Assembly (NCBI RefSeq): GCF_000011385.1
Contig: NC_005125.1
Span: 1,054,001-1,118,000, forward strand
Direction: 5' to 3'
DNA: 64,000 bases
DNA from: Gloeobacter violaceus PCC 7421
Lineage (GTDB): Bacteria > Cyanobacteriota > Cyanobacteriia > Gloeobacterales > Gloeobacteraceae
The translations under genes were made by a program, and so were the position numbers. Positions 37,747-47,394 of the stretch are shown here, in pieces. The notes below the pieces were generated by a model. That model made no database searches. It had not been told where the DNA came from and saw only the letters and a list, made by a program, of their open reading frames with translations. The stretch's first letter is position 1. Each line of letters opens with the position of its first letter.

Positions 37747-38760
37747 TTGACAAACGCATATCGTGTCGCTGTTCTGGGAGCCACCGGAGCAGTGGGCACC
37801 GAGATGGTCAAGTTATTACAAGAGCGCCACTTTCCCCTCGCCAGTCTCAAGCTGCTTGCCTCGGAGCGTTCTGCGGGCAAGTTGCTTGATTTTGCCGGTG
37901 AATCGCTGCCCGTTGAGGTGCTGAGGCCCGAGGCTCTCAAAGGCCAGGACATTGTCCTGGGTGCCACCGAGGCAGATGTGGCCCGGCAGTATGCCGGGGT
38001 GATCGTCGAAGCGGGGGGAGTGTTTGTCGATAACTCCAGCGCCTTTCGCCAGGATCCGGCGGTGCCGCTGGTGGTGCCGGAGGTTAACCTGGCGGATCTG
38101 ACTGCCCACTGCGGAATTGTCGCCAGCCCCAATTGCTCTACAATCCTGCTGGTGGTGGCCGTGTGGCCCCTACACCGGCGCCGGCCCCTGAAGCGCTTGG
38201 TCGTCTCCACCTACCAGGCGGCTTCCGGGGCGGGGGCGGCGGGCATGGCGGAGCTTGAACGCCAGACGCGCCAGGTGCTGGCGGGCGAAGTGCCCACAGC
38301 CGAGGTTTTTCCTCACCCGATCGCCTTCAATCTTTTCCCTCACAATTCGGCTATCGGAGCGGACCGCTACTGCGAGGAAGAGCGCAAGATGGTCCACGAG
38401 ACACGGCGCATCTTTCACAGCGCGGCCCTGCCCATTGCCGTCACCTGCGTGCGCGTGCCGGTCCTGCGCGCCCACAGCGAGGCGGTCAACCTCGAATTTG
38501 AAGAGCCCTTCCCGGTGGCGGAGGCACTGGCGCTGTTGCGCGAAGCCCCGGGATTGCAGGTGGTCGAAGATTGGGAGCGCAACCACTTTCCGATGCCCGT
38601 CGAGGCGAGCGGCCAGGACGCGGTGTTGGTGGGGCGGGTGCGCGAGGATCTCTCCTGTCCGGGGGCTCTGGACCTGTGGCTTTCGGGCGATCAGATCCGC
38701 AAGGGAGCGGCCCTCAACGCCGTCCAGATTGCCGAACAGTTGGCGGGAGGGAGGCGGTGA
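37747..38760 (+). CDS. asd: aspartate-semialdehyde dehydrogenase
   Basis: A 337-residue NADP-dependent enzyme reducing aspartyl phosphate to aspartate semialdehyde, shared by lysine/diaminopimelate, threonine and methionine synthesis. The dinucleotide fold VLGATGAVG starts it and the catalytic cysteine is in SPNCSTI. The start is TTG with AAGGAGG six bases upstream. dapA, which uses its product, overlaps its stop by 4 bases, so the two are translationally coupled. Confidence 0.95.
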   Translation: MTNAYRVAVLGATGAVGTEMVKLLQERHFPLASLKLLASERSAGKLLDFAGESLPVEVLRPEALKGQDIVLGATEADVARQYAGVIVEAGGVFVDNSSAFRQDPAVPLVVPEVNLADLTAHCGIVASPNCSTILLVVAVWPLHRRRPLKRLVVSTYQAASGAGAAGMAELERQTRQVLAGEVPTAEVFPHPIAFNLFPHNSAIGADRYCEEERKMVHETRRIFHSAALPIAVTCVRVPVLRAHSEAVNLEFEEPFPVAEALALLREAPGLQVVEDWERNHFPMPVEASGQDAVLVGRVREDLSCPGALDLWLSGDQIRKGAALNAVQIAEQLAGGRR

Positions 38761-39638
38761 GCTTCGGTCGGGTGCTCACGGCGATGATCACACCCTTCGA
38801 CGGCGAGGGTAATGTCCATTACGCCGAGGCCGAAAAACTGGCCGACTATCTGGCGGCCCACGGCAGCGATACCCTGGTCGTCTGCGGCACCACCGGCGAA
38901 TCGCCGACCTTGAGTTGGGAAGAAGAGTACGAGTTGTTCGATGTGGTGCGCCGGGCGGTGGCCGGCCGCGCCAAGGTGGTGGCGGGCACCGGCTCCAACG
39001 CCACCCGCGAAGCGGTCGTCGCCACCCGCAAAGCCGCAGCCCTGGGTCTCGACGGCACGCTGCAGGTGTGCCCCTACTACAACAAACCTACCCAGGACGG
39101 GCTTTTTGAGCACTTTCGCGCCGTCGCCCAGGCGGGCGATCTGCCGGTGATCCTCTACAATGTGCCGGGGCGCACCGGCGTGCACCTCGCCCCTGAGACC
39201 GTCGCCCGCCTTGCCGAGGTACCGGGAATCGTCGCCATCAAAGAAGCGAGTGGTTCCCTAGACCAGGTGAGTGCCGTCCGGGCGCTCACCTGCGAGGATT
39301 TTGTGATCTACTGCGGCGACGACTCGCTGACCTTGCCGATGCTTGCCGTCGGGGCGACGGGTGTGGTCAGCATCGCCTCGCACCTGGTGGGAGAGCCCAT
39401 CCAGCAGATGATCCGGGCCTTCGAGAACGGCCACAACGACAAAGCCCGCCGGATTCACCTGCACCTGTTGCCGCTTTTTCGAGGGCTTTTTTGGGAGACC
39501 AATCCGATTCCCGTCAAGCTGGCCCTCGCCCTGCAGGGCTGGGATGTCAACCATCTGCGCCTGCCGCTCGTCGCCGGGAGCGAGGAACTCGGCTCCCGGC
39601 TTGAAAAGCTTTTGCACCAGCTTGAACTGCTGGTCTGA
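38757..39638 (+). CDS. dapA: 4-hydroxy-tetrahydrodipicolinate synthase
   Basis: A 293-residue TIM-barrel aldolase condensing pyruvate with aspartate semialdehyde. [26 protein letters not shown] and the Schiff-base lysine in VAIKEASG are all present. GTG at 38757 overlaps the asd stop (GTGA); the open frame upstream is the asd shadow. RNase J follows 58 bases downstream, a common cyanobacterial arrangement. Confidence 0.95.
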   Translation: MSFGRVLTAMITPFDGEGNVHYAEAEKLADYLAAHGSDTLVVCGTTGESPTLSWEEEYELFDVVRRAVAGRAKVVAGTGSNATREAVVATRKAAALGLDGTLQVCPYYNKPTQDGLFEHFRAVAQAGDLPVILYNVPGRTGVHLAPETVARLAEVPGIVAIKEASGSLDQVSAVRALTCEDFVIYCGDDSLTLPMLAVGATGVVSIASHLVGEPIQQMIRAFENGHNDKARRIHLHLLPLFRGLFWETNPIPVKLALALQGWDVNHLRLPLVAGSEELGSRLEKLLHQLELLV

Positions 39639-39696
39639 GCGGTCCGTCCGACCGCATCTTTACCACGACAACACCGCACACAAGGAACCTTATAAT

Positions 39697-41460
39697 ATGG
39701 CTGAAAGCCCGAACCAGACTGTTTCGCCCCTACGCATCACTCCCCTCGGTGGGCTGGGAGAAATCGGCAAGAATACCTGGATCTTCCAGGTCAACGACGA
39801 AATTATGCTCCTCGATGGGGGTCTGTCGTTTCCGACCGAGGAGATGCACGGCGTGAACCTGGTGCTGCCCAATATCGATTGGCTGATCGAAAACCAGGAA
39901 AAAATCGTCGGTATGGTGGTCACCCACGGCCACGAGGACCACATCGGCGGCATTCCCTATCACCTGCAGCGGCTGCGCATCCCGGTCATCCATGGACCGC
40001 GCCTGGCGATGGCTCTACTTGAAGACAAACTGCGGGAGGCGGAGCTGTTGGGCCGCACCCAACTGCAGACGGTCGGGCCGCGCGGCACCGTGCGCGTGGG
40101 CAAGTACTTTCTGGTCGAGTACCTGCAAAACACCCACTCGATGGCCGATTCCTACACCCTGGCCATCCACACCCCGGTAGGGGTGGTGATGCACACGGGC
40201 GATTTCAAGTTCGACCATACACCCGTGGACGGCCGCAAATTCGACTACCAGCGGCTTGCCGAATACGGCGAGAAGGGCGTGCTGTGTCTGATCAGCGATT
40301 CGACCAACGCCGAGGTGCCGGGCTTTACGCCCTCCGAGCGCTCGGTCTACCCCAATCTCGAGCGCTACATCAAAGAAGCCCCCGGTCGGGTGATCGTGAC
40401 GACGTTTGCTTCTTCGGTCCACCGCATCCACATGTTGCTCGACATCGCCCAGAAGACGGGCCGCTCGGTGTGCGTCGTGGGCCGCTCAATGCTTAACATG
40501 ATCGCCAAGGCCAAGGCCTTGGGATTTATTCCCAACTTTTCAGACTCGCTCCTCCAGCCGGTTCAGGCCGCCAATAGCCTGCCTGCCGAGCGGGTGCTGG
40601 TGCTCACCACCGGTTCGCAGGGCGAGCCGATGTCGGCCCTTACCCGCATCGCGGGTGGCGATCACCGCCAGGTCAAAATCCAGCCGGGCGACACGGTGAT
40701 CTTCTCGTCCAATCCGATCCCCGGCAACACGATCTCGGTGGTGCGCGTCATCGACAAACTGATGCAACTGGGGGCCAACGTCGTCTACGGTCGCGAGCGC
40801 GGCATTCACGTGAGCGGCCATGGGGCCATCGAAGATCAAAAGCTGATGCTCGCCCTCACCAAACCCAAGTTCTTCTTTCCCTGCCACGGCGAGTACCGGA
40901 TGATCCGCCGCCACGCCCAGACCGCCCAGGAGATGGGCGTACCGGCCGCAAACATGTTGCTTACCGAGAACGGTGACGTGGTCGAACTCACCCCCGAGTC
41001 GATGCGCGTCGTCGATCGCATCCCGGCCGGGGTGGACCTGGTGGACGCGAGCCGCTCGACGATGGTCAACAGCAACGTCCTGCGCGAGCGCCAGCGCCTG
41101 GCTGAGGACGGCTTTGTGACCGTGGCGATCGCCCTCACCCCCCAGGGAACCTTTGCCGCCCGGCCCCAGATCTCGATCAAAGCGGTGGCCCGCTCCGCCG
41201 AGACGCGCAACCTCGAAGACATGCTGCGCACCGCCCTCGAACGCACCCAGGGCCGCTTCGGCGAATTTCGCCAGCCGCTCGAAGCCGGCGCCTTGGGCTA
41301 CCAGTACGACTGGATGGGGATCAAGCAGCTATTGGAGCGCACCGTCAAGCAGGTGACCCGCGAGATGCTCCAGAGCCACCCGCTCATTCAGGTGCTCCTG
41401 CAGACGCCGCTGGAGGCTCCTGTGACCAGTTTGCCGCTCGCTGTAGCGACCTCGGCGTAG
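39697..41460 (+). CDS. rnj: ribonuclease J
   Basis: A 587-residue metallo-beta-lactamase/beta-CASP nuclease for RNA maturation and decay. THGHEDHIGG provides the metal-binding motif, HTGDFKFD another, TTGSQGEP and the HVSGH motif belong to the beta-CASP part, and a C-terminal domain follows. ATG at 39697 has AAGGAA upstream; the extended open frame from 39544 is only dapA shadow. It converges on topA with 21 bases between stops. Confidence 0.95.
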   Translation: MAESPNQTVSPLRITPLGGLGEIGKNTWIFQVNDEIMLLDGGLSFPTEEMHGVNLVLPNIDWLIENQEKIVGMVVTHGHEDHIGGIPYHLQRLRIPVIHGPRLAMALLEDKLREAELLGRTQLQTVGPRGTVRVGKYFLVEYLQNTHSMADSYTLAIHTPVGVVMHTGDFKFDHTPVDGRKFDYQRLAEYGEKGVLCLISDSTNAEVPGFTPSERSVYPNLERYIKEAPGRVIVTTFASSVHRIHMLLDIAQKTGRSVCVVGRSMLNMIAKAKALGFIPNFSDSLLQPVQAANSLPAERVLVLTTGSQGEPMSALTRIAGGDHRQVKIQPGDTVIFSSNPIPGNTISVVRVIDKLMQLGANVVYGRERGIHVSGHGAIEDQKLMLALTKPKFFFPCHGEYRMIRRHAQTAQEMGVPAANMLLTENGDVVELTPESMRVVDRIPAGVDLVDASRSTMVNSNVLRERQRLAEDGFVTVAIALTPQGTFAARPQISIKAVARSAETRNLEDMLRTALERTQGRFGEFRQPLEAGALGYQYDWMGIKQLLERTVKQVTREMLQSHPLIQVLLQTPLEAPVTSLPLAVATSA

Positions 41461-41481
41461 GGACCGGTTCGGGGTGCAGTG

Positions 41482-43440
41482 TCAGGGAGTTTGCGGGTCC
41501 GTTTTGGGCTTGGGAAGCTCCCAGATTTTGCGCCAGGGGTTCCAGAACATCACCAAATCCGCACAGGCGGGGCACTTGAGAAAGTAGCCCCGCTTGACTT
41601 TTTTGGAGGGTACCTTCGAGAGCGCCTGGCGGCAACGGGGACAGGGGGTGCGCGAAATCTGCGGTGCTTGGGCTGTGCGTGGAGCGGCCGGACGCTTCGG
41701 AAATTCCGCCGCAATCGCCGCGCGGGCGCGCGCCACCGCCGGCACCAGATAGTCTGTGTTCCAGCCGATCAAATATTTTTCCCAGGGCTCGCGGCTTGCG
41801 GCAATCGCATCGAGGCCCGTCTCCATCCGGGCGGTAAAGGCGCTGTCGACCAGTTCCGGCAGCGTGCGCCCGAGCAGCGCGTCGGTGGCCAGACCCAGCT
41901 CGGTGGGCACCAGCGCGCGGCCCTGCAGTTCGACGTAGGCGCGCTCTTTGAGGGTTTTGATCGTCGAAGCGTAGGTCGAGGGCCGCCCGACCCCTTTGCG
42001 CTCCATCAGCTGCACCAGCTTCGGCTCGCTGTAGCGCGGCGGCGGTTGGGTGCGCTTTTTTTCGTGGGCCGAGCGCAGCAGTTCCAGGTTCTGTCCGGCT
42101 TCGAGGGCGGGTAGGGCCAGGGCCGCCTCCAGGTCGTTCCAGTAGCGCGTGTAGCCCGCGAAGGCGACGGTCATGCCCAGAGCCTGCCAGTGCACCGGGC
42201 CGGAGCGGGTCAAGATCTTTGTCTTGGCCAGGCGGGCCGGGGCGCACTGCGAAGCCACCGCCCGCCGCCAGACAATGTCGTAAAGCCGCAGTTGCTCCTC
42301 GCTCAGGTGCGCTCGGATCGTGCGCGGCGTCAAGCTGACGTCGGTGGGGCGGATCGCTTCATGGGCCTGCTGGGCACCTGCGCGGGAGCGGTGCGTGGCG
42401 CTGCGGGCGGGCAGATTGTCGGGGTCATTGATCTGCAGGTAGGTGCGCGCCTGTTCGACAAATTCGGGGGCCACTTCGACGCTGTCGGTGCGCATGTAGG
42501 TAATGAGCCCCTTGCGGCCGGTGGGCAGGTCGATGCCTTCGTAGAGCTGCTGGGCGATACCCATCGTGCGCTCGGGGTTGTAGCTGAGCAATGCCCCAGC
42601 GGCCTGCTGGAGGGTACTGGTGGTGAAGGGGGCCGGGGGGATCTTCGTAACGGTGCGCCGCTCGACGCGCTCGACAGCGTGGGGGTGGCTGCGCGCCAAG
42701 GCGACCAGCCGGTCGGCCTCCGCTTCGCTCAGCACCCGGGTCGATTCGGCGGGGGGCGCTTCTTTGTTCGATTTGGCGTCGTCGGTCGCCTCGGTCGACT
42801 CGGGCGTCTCCTGCACGTCCCCTTGGTAGTAAGCCCGCCAGCCGGGGGCGTACTCGACCCACACCGACCAGTAATCGACCGGCACAAAGGCGATAATCTC
42901 CCGTTCGCGCTCGCACACAAAGTGCAGCGTCGCACTTTGGACCCGGCCCGCGCTCTTGCCGCCGGTCGCATTCCAGAGCAGGGGCGAAACTTTGTAGCCC
43001 ACCAGCTTGTCGAGGCACTGCCGGGCGCGCTGGGCGCTCACCAGGTCCATATCCAGGCGACCGGGTGATTGCAGGGCTGTGCGCACGGCTCCCTCAGTGA
43101 TCTGAGTACAGCGGATGCGCCGGGGGGATTTGAGGCGCAACTCCCGTGCCAAATGCCAGGCAATCGCTTCCCCTTCACGGTCGGGGTCGGTGGCTAGATA
43201 CACTTCCTGGGCCTTAGCCGCCGCTGTGCGCAGTTTCTTGAGCGTCGCCATCCCGCGCTCGCCGCGGGGCACGTAGCGGCAGGTTATCGCCTCGGGGCCG
43301 ACATCGAACCCCAGGTGATCGGCACCGTCGTTGGCCAACTCCATGACATGACCCAAAGACGCCTGCACGTCCCAGCCCGCGCCGAGAATTGCCTTAAAAG
43401 TTTTGATCTTACCTGGACTTTCGCAAATCAATAGCCGCAT
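41482..43440 (-). CDS. topA: type IA DNA topoisomerase I, short form
   Basis: A 652-residue topoisomerase that relaxes negatively supercoiled DNA. TOPRIM motifs CESPGK and ATDPDREGEAIAWH are at the N-terminus, the active-site tyrosine is in GLITYMRTDS, and a single C-terminal zinc-finger-like segment CPRCRQ...CPACAD ends the protein. It is shorter than typical cyanobacterial TopA, mainly at the C-terminus, so it may be a second topoisomerase of the cell. Two consecutive ATG codons occur at the start. The AT-rich HEPN/DUF262 island lies directly upstream. Confidence 0.9.
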   Translation of the reverse strand: MRLLICESPGKIKTFKAILGAGWDVQASLGHVMELANDGADHLGFDVGPEAITCRYVPRGERGMATLKKLRTAAAKAQEVYLATDPDREGEAIAWHLARELRLKSPRRIRCTQITEGAVRTALQSPGRLDMDLVSAQRARQCLDKLVGYKVSPLLWNATGGKSAGRVQSATLHFVCEREREIIAFVPVDYWSVWVEYAPGWRAYYQGDVQETPESTEATDDAKSNKEAPPAESTRVLSEAEADRLVALARSHPHAVERVERRTVTKIPPAPFTTSTLQQAAGALLSYNPERTMGIAQQLYEGIDLPTGRKGLITYMRTDSVEVAPEFVEQARTYLQINDPDNLPARSATHRSRAGAQQAHEAIRPTDVSLTPRTIRAHLSEEQLRLYDIVWRRAVASQCAPARLAKTKILTRSGPVHWQALGMTVAFAGYTRYWNDLEAALALPALEAGQNLELLRSAHEKKRTQPPPRYSEPKLVQLMERKGVGRPSTYASTIKTLKERAYVELQGRALVPTELGLATDALLGRTLPELVDSAFTARMETGLDAIAASREPWEKYLIGWNTDYLVPAVARARAAIAAEFPKRPAAPRTAQAPQISRTPCPRCRQALSKVPSKKVKRGYFLKCPACADLVMFWNPWRKIWELPKPKTDPQTP

Positions 43441-43512
43441 CATTCACAAATTTACACCCGAACAGCGCGATAGTCCCGCAAAATTAAGTTGTTGATCTAG
43501 ATGTTGTTAGGA

Positions 43513-44178
43513 TTATACAAAATTTATATCTTGCATCTTGTTTAGTGCAGTTTGATGAATATGCTCACACAATTCCAAACAGTCTGCAACTTGATCTCTT
43601 GCATCTTCTGGCGATAGAAAGCTTCTCACAATTCCCTTATGGGCTACATCTCCTCTATATTTAGCCAATCTATTTAAGGACTCTATGACTCTGGTTTCAT
43701 TCATGATATTCAAACCAACAGGTAGCAGTAGTTTCTTCAGATATTTTAGGGAAATACCGTGATTATTATTAACTTCTTTTGAGAAGGCACTGACAATGCT
43801 GTCGATATTTTCTTTCAAATATGAGTAGCAACTTTTCTCATCTTCGCGATCATCAACTTTGATCTTCGGCCTGGAACCATAAAAGCATAAAAGATAGAGT
43901 AGAGGCTCCGTCGCTTTCTGTGACGTTAACCAGACATTGCAGCTATGGTGCATGATTTTCAGCACTACACTCTCAAAGTAGTCTTCTAAGGCTGCATGTG
44001 CAAGGATGCAGTACGACTTGACATGAAAATCGTATTCTTGAGGATCAACAGGATCAGCAGTAGGATCGGTTTGAAAGAACTGCTTAATCAATGCATCCTC
44101 TATATCTGATAGCTGTTTGAACAAATCGTCGTAGACTGCTGTTAACTGCTCCTTTATGGTGGAGGTACTCGGCATCAC
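43513..44178 (-). CDS. HEPN-domain protein (RiboL-PSP-HEPN-like), 221 aa
   Basis: A helical 221-residue protein carrying the HEPN nuclease motif Rx4H as KYRGDVAH (Arg175, His180) and an AHAALEDYFESVV helix near residue 61, as in RiboL-PSP/MAE_28990-type HEPN domains. Such domains are RNases in toxin-antitoxin and phage-defence loci. It follows the DUF262 gene by 11 bases on the same strand. The DNA is strikingly AT-rich, unlike both flanks, which indicates recent acquisition. Activity and target are inferred from family, not shown. The likely start is GTG or the adjacent ATG at 44175. Confidence 0.82.
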   Translation of the reverse strand: MMPSTSTIKEQLTAVYDDLFKQLSDIEDALIKQFFQTDPTADPVDPQEYDFHVKSYCILAHAALEDYFESVVLKIMHHSCNVWLTSQKATEPLLYLLCFYGSRPKIKVDDREDEKSCYSYLKENIDSIVSAFSKEVNNNHGISLKYLKKLLLPVGLNIMNETRVIESLNRLAKYRGDVAHKGIVRSFLSPEDARDQVADCLELCEHIHQTALNKMQDINFV

Positions 44179-44189
44179 TATTTTCCGTC

Positions 44190-45398
44190 TTAACGATTTC
44201 TCACAGGAACGTCATCGATTTCACAATTGTACGCATCATTAACTAGCTCCTGGAATAAGCTATAGCGCGTTTCGTATTTGTCCAAGCTTTTGGTAGTCGA
44301 CTCAATTGAACTTCGAAACACTGGATTATTGCCACACAACTGCTTGAACTTTTCAAGAAATCGCTCATTGTTTTCAATGGTTGCATGTGCATCAGAAAGT
44401 CTACAAAAGTAATAAATTTCAACTTCAAACAAAGCCTTGTTAAATCTTGCCTCCCATTTGTCACCCGTGAATTTCCTTCCAATGTGTTGTACAGTGAGTA
44501 TCTCAGACAGCCGCGCCAGGGCTATGTTAAAGTCCCCATATAGTTTATCTACTTTGGGTTTACACTGAGACCAATTTTTTGTGATAGCGGCCATTGAATC
44601 ATCAAGAAATTTTTTCAGATTTCCTTTGTATTGATGAGGGAATAAAGAAATGCAAAAAAAACGAAGCAGAATCTCGACATCCTGAAGCCTAGGATCAGAG
44701 CCTCTGAGCCTAAGTACTTCGTGCAACAACTGATAGCTGTTGGTAATCTCAATTAAGTAGTCAGCAAATGCGCCTTTTTTCAGAACTTGCCGAAGTTCCT
44801 GAGTAGCTAATGGGGAAGAGCCAGTGTTAAGTCTGTAAAAAATATCGTACAGAATATCATCTGATGCATAGTTTGATATAACGGTGCACCGGATGTCAGC
44901 ATTTAAAAATCGTCTATAATCTTCGCTTAGGCTTGCTCGGCTTTTTAGTTGGGCATAGGTGACACTATTTAAATCTTTTCTAAGAAGTAGATTTTTAAGT
45001 TTCGGATCGTTCCAGTAGTTAAACTTATCAGGCTCAAAAAAGCCAGCAATGGTTAGAAGGCGTTGCTTACCATCAATGACTATAAATGACTTTTTGAGCT
45101 CCTTATCCTCTGCGAAAACAATCTCAGGCACTGGGATGCCGACAATTAGGGATTCGATTAACTTGCTTCTTCTATCATCGCTCCAGGCATTACGGCGCTG
45201 AAATTTAGGATTTAAGTCAATGTTTCCTTTCTGTATTTGACTAACAATTGTTTCAACAGTCCAATCCCTAGAGTAGACAATCAGCTCTGAAAGATCTTGA
45301 TCTTCAGGAGCGATATCCTCAATGGTATCTTGATTTGCTTCCTCGATATTAATGACGCTTTCGGGAACCTCGAAAAGGATTGCTTCCATATGACTCAT
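44190..45398 (-). CDS. DUF262 domain protein (ParB/GmrS-N-like), 402 aa
   Basis: A DUF262-family protein. It has the early NPKFQRRNAW segment (residues 63-72), LIESLIVGIPVPEI, and the nucleotide-binding DGKQRLLTIAGF motif (DGxQR at 109-113), then a long helical part. The C-terminal DUF1524 HNH nuclease found in GmrSD-type enzymes is not present, so cleavage may come from the HEPN partner. AT-rich codon use contrasts with the genome. It is the first gene of a two-gene unit. An alternative ATG is at codon 4. Defence is the usual context of DUF262 proteins; the precise mechanism here is inference. Confidence 0.85.
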   Translation of the reverse strand: MSHMEAILFEVPESVINIEEANQDTIEDIAPEDQDLSELIVYSRDWTVETIVSQIQKGNIDLNPKFQRRNAWSDDRRSKLIESLIVGIPVPEIVFAEDKELKKSFIVIDGKQRLLTIAGFFEPDKFNYWNDPKLKNLLLRKDLNSVTYAQLKSRASLSEDYRRFLNADIRCTVISNYASDDILYDIFYRLNTGSSPLATQELRQVLKKGAFADYLIEITNSYQLLHEVLRLRGSDPRLQDVEILLRFFCISLFPHQYKGNLKKFLDDSMAAITKNWSQCKPKVDKLYGDFNIALARLSEILTVQHIGRKFTGDKWEARFNKALFEVEIYYFCRLSDAHATIENNERFLEKFKQLCGNNPVFRSSIESTTKSLDKYETRYSLFQELVNDAYNCEIDDVPVRNR

Positions 45399-45547
45399 AG
45401 TCGATTTAGTAATGCAAGACTAACACATCTGGATTAGCGTTATATACTGCTGGAAAATGCAGCATATCTTAAAGATTTTTTGCAAAGCTTCAGTTAAAGA
45501 CACGAATTTTATGACTTGAAATCCTAACCCTTACGTGTCCAAATATC
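45399..45547. other. AT-rich intergenic border of the HEPN/DUF262 island
   Basis: No gene. This should hold the DUF262 promoter; candidate -10 elements (TATATA near 45442 on the minus strand) exist but no clear -35. Dyads TGCTG/CAGCA (45448-45464) and GACACG/CGTGTC (45499-45539) are seen; the latter may mark the island edge. Confidence 0.35.
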
Positions 45548-46747
45548 TCACTTTTTGCTCTGCGAGGAGAAGCTCTCAAACCAGCCCCGCCGCCAAAAAT
45601 AGACGACCAGACCCACGGCCACTATGAACATCAGCACCAGGCTGAACGGATAGCCCCAGTACCATTCCAGTTCGGGCATGTTCCAGGGGGATTTTTCGGG
45701 ATCGAAGTTCATGCCGTAAACCCCGGCGATAAAGGTCAGCGGAATAAAAATGGCCGAGATCACCGTGAGGGTCTTCATCACCTCGTTCATACGGTTGCTC
45801 ACCGAGGACATGTAGATGTCGGTCAGGCTCGAAGCCAGTTCCCGGTATGTCTCCACCATATCGATGATCTGGATGGCGTGGTCGTAGCAGTCGCGCAAGT
45901 AGAGGCGCACCTCCTCGCCAATCAGCGGGTTGGCATCGCGGATGAGGGCGTTGATCACATCGCGCTGGGGCCAGATGGCGCGCCGCAGCATGAGCAGTTC
46001 GCGCCGGAGCAGATAGATTCTCTCAAGGGTAGCGCGGGTGGGGTTTTCTACCACCTCCGCTTCGAGTTCCTCGAGGCGTTCGCCGAAGTCTTCGAGCACC
46101 GGGTAAAAGCCGTCGATGATCGCATCGAGCAGCGTGTAGGCCAGGTAGTCGGCGCGCTGATTGCAGATGATGCCCTTGGCGGTGCGGATGCGCTCGCGCA
46201 CGGGGCCGAAGACGTCGAATTTGGCTTCTTCCTGGACCGTGAGCAAATAGTTTTTGCCCAGGATCAAACTCACCTGTTCGCTGAAAAATTCTTCTGCTGT
46301 TTCGGAGGTGGGACAGACCATCCTGGCGATAATCAGCAAGTGATCCTTGTATTCTTCCACCTTGGGGCGCTGGGGCACATTCACGATATCTTCGAGCACC
46401 AGCGGATGCAGCCCGAATACCTTGCCCAGGCGGCGCAGGATGTCCTCGCTGCCGAAGCCGCGCACGTCGGCCCACGAGACCGAGTGGTTGTCCAGGTAAG
46501 GCGTCAGTTCCTCGGGATTTTCCACCCTGCGGCCGGTGGATTGTTCGGCATCGTAATCGATGAGGTGGATCTCGGGCGGTGGAGCGTTTTTGTCGATGCT
46601 GAGCGTTCCCGGCATGGTACCGGGGTCGTCGTAATGGTAATCGACGTAGGACTCATCCTCGTCGGAACCCATTGCTTCTCCGGCTTCCGGCTTCCGGTCT
46701 CGCATGGCGGCCGCACTCTGAAGGGCACCACCCAATTCTAGAGGCAT
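45548..46747 (-). CDS. corA: CorA family magnesium/cobalt transporter
   Basis: A ~399-residue CorA channel. A cytoplasmic domain is followed by a long helix and two C-terminal membrane segments; the selectivity motif YGMNF stands between them (IAGVYGMNFDPEKSPWNM). A basic Lys-rich end matches the family. The first ~25 residues are unsure; ATG at 46747, 46705 or 46672 are possible. It is the last gene of a same-strand set with the bilin lyase and aldolase. Confidence 0.93.
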   Translation of the reverse strand: MPLELGGALQSAAAMRDRKPEAGEAMGSDEDESYVDYHYDDPGTMPGTLSIDKNAPPPEIHLIDYDAEQSTGRRVENPEELTPYLDNHSVSWADVRGFGSEDILRRLGKVFGLHPLVLEDIVNVPQRPKVEEYKDHLLIIARMVCPTSETAEEFFSEQVSLILGKNYLLTVQEEAKFDVFGPVRERIRTAKGIICNQRADYLAYTLLDAIIDGFYPVLEDFGERLEELEAEVVENPTRATLERIYLLRRELLMLRRAIWPQRDVINALIRDANPLIGEEVRLYLRDCYDHAIQIIDMVETYRELASSLTDIYMSSVSNRMNEVMKTLTVISAIFIPLTFIAGVYGMNFDPEKSPWNMPELEWYWGYPFSLVLMFIVAVGLVVYFWRRGWFESFSSQSKK

Positions 46748-46786
46748 GGGCCGGCCGGCACCCGGGACAAACCGGACGCTACCGGC

Positions 46787-47344
46787 TTAGCTGACTTTCT
46801 TCTCGACGCCGAAACCGACCAGTTCCAGTTCCCGAAGCGGCAGGCTGTCGAACTGCGGGCGGCGGAAGTTCTGGATCTGGCGGATGCGCAGGTCCGGCTG
46901 CACGAGGGTGATCGAATCGACCGAGACGACGCGGGTGTAGCGCGTCGTCATCCGCAGTTCGGCGCGCTCGGGGTCGTAGCGGAAGTGGGACACCATCGGA
47001 CGGGCCTCCTCGTAGGCCCGATCGCGCAAATAGTCGCCTTCGAGGAAGCCACCCTCCTCGATCTGGGTCGGCACGAAGAGGATGTTCAGGTCCATCGCCA
47101 CTTTTTCGCCGCGATCTGAAACCGTATCGAAGGCCAGATAAAAGCCGTAGAGCGGTTCCGGCGCATCGGTGGGCCGTTCGTTGTCGGCGAGCACCTTGTG
47201 CTGGCGGTCGGTGGTGAGGGGGCGGATGTCGTAGTTGGTGTGGGAGCGCTCCACCCGGCCTTCGGCGTCGCCCAGGTAGTGATAAGTGCGCTCGATGGAC
47301 CACTTGCCCAGGCAAGCGTCAAAAAATTCGTCAATTGTTGTCAT
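46787..47344 (-). CDS. cpcS: phycobiliprotein lyase, CpcS/CpeS family
   Basis: A 185-residue CpcS/CpeS-type chromophore lyase, a lipocalin-like beta-barrel that attaches bilins to phycobiliprotein cysteines. The N-terminal FFDACLGKWSIERTYHYL pattern is characteristic. ATG at 47344 has GGGAGG upstream. The family splits into CpcS, CpeS, CpcU and CpeU; the sequence alone does not decide which subunit or bilin is served. Its neighbour is the class I aldolase, 50 bases upstream. Confidence 0.85.
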   Translation of the reverse strand: MTTIDEFFDACLGKWSIERTYHYLGDAEGRVERSHTNYDIRPLTTDRQHKVLADNERPTDAPEPLYGFYLAFDTVSDRGEKVAMDLNILFVPTQIEEGGFLEGDYLRDRAYEEARPMVSHFRYDPERAELRMTTRYTRVVSVDSITLVQPDLRIRQIQNFRRPQFDSLPLRELELVGFGVEKKVS

Positions 47345-47394
47345 GATCAGACCTCCCGCCCGTCTGTCGCCCATTTTAGATGGGGTGGGAGACT

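Noticed and set aside
41479-43068. Plus-strand frames opposite topA
   Set aside because: Shadows of topA, which carries intact TOPRIM and active-site motifs.
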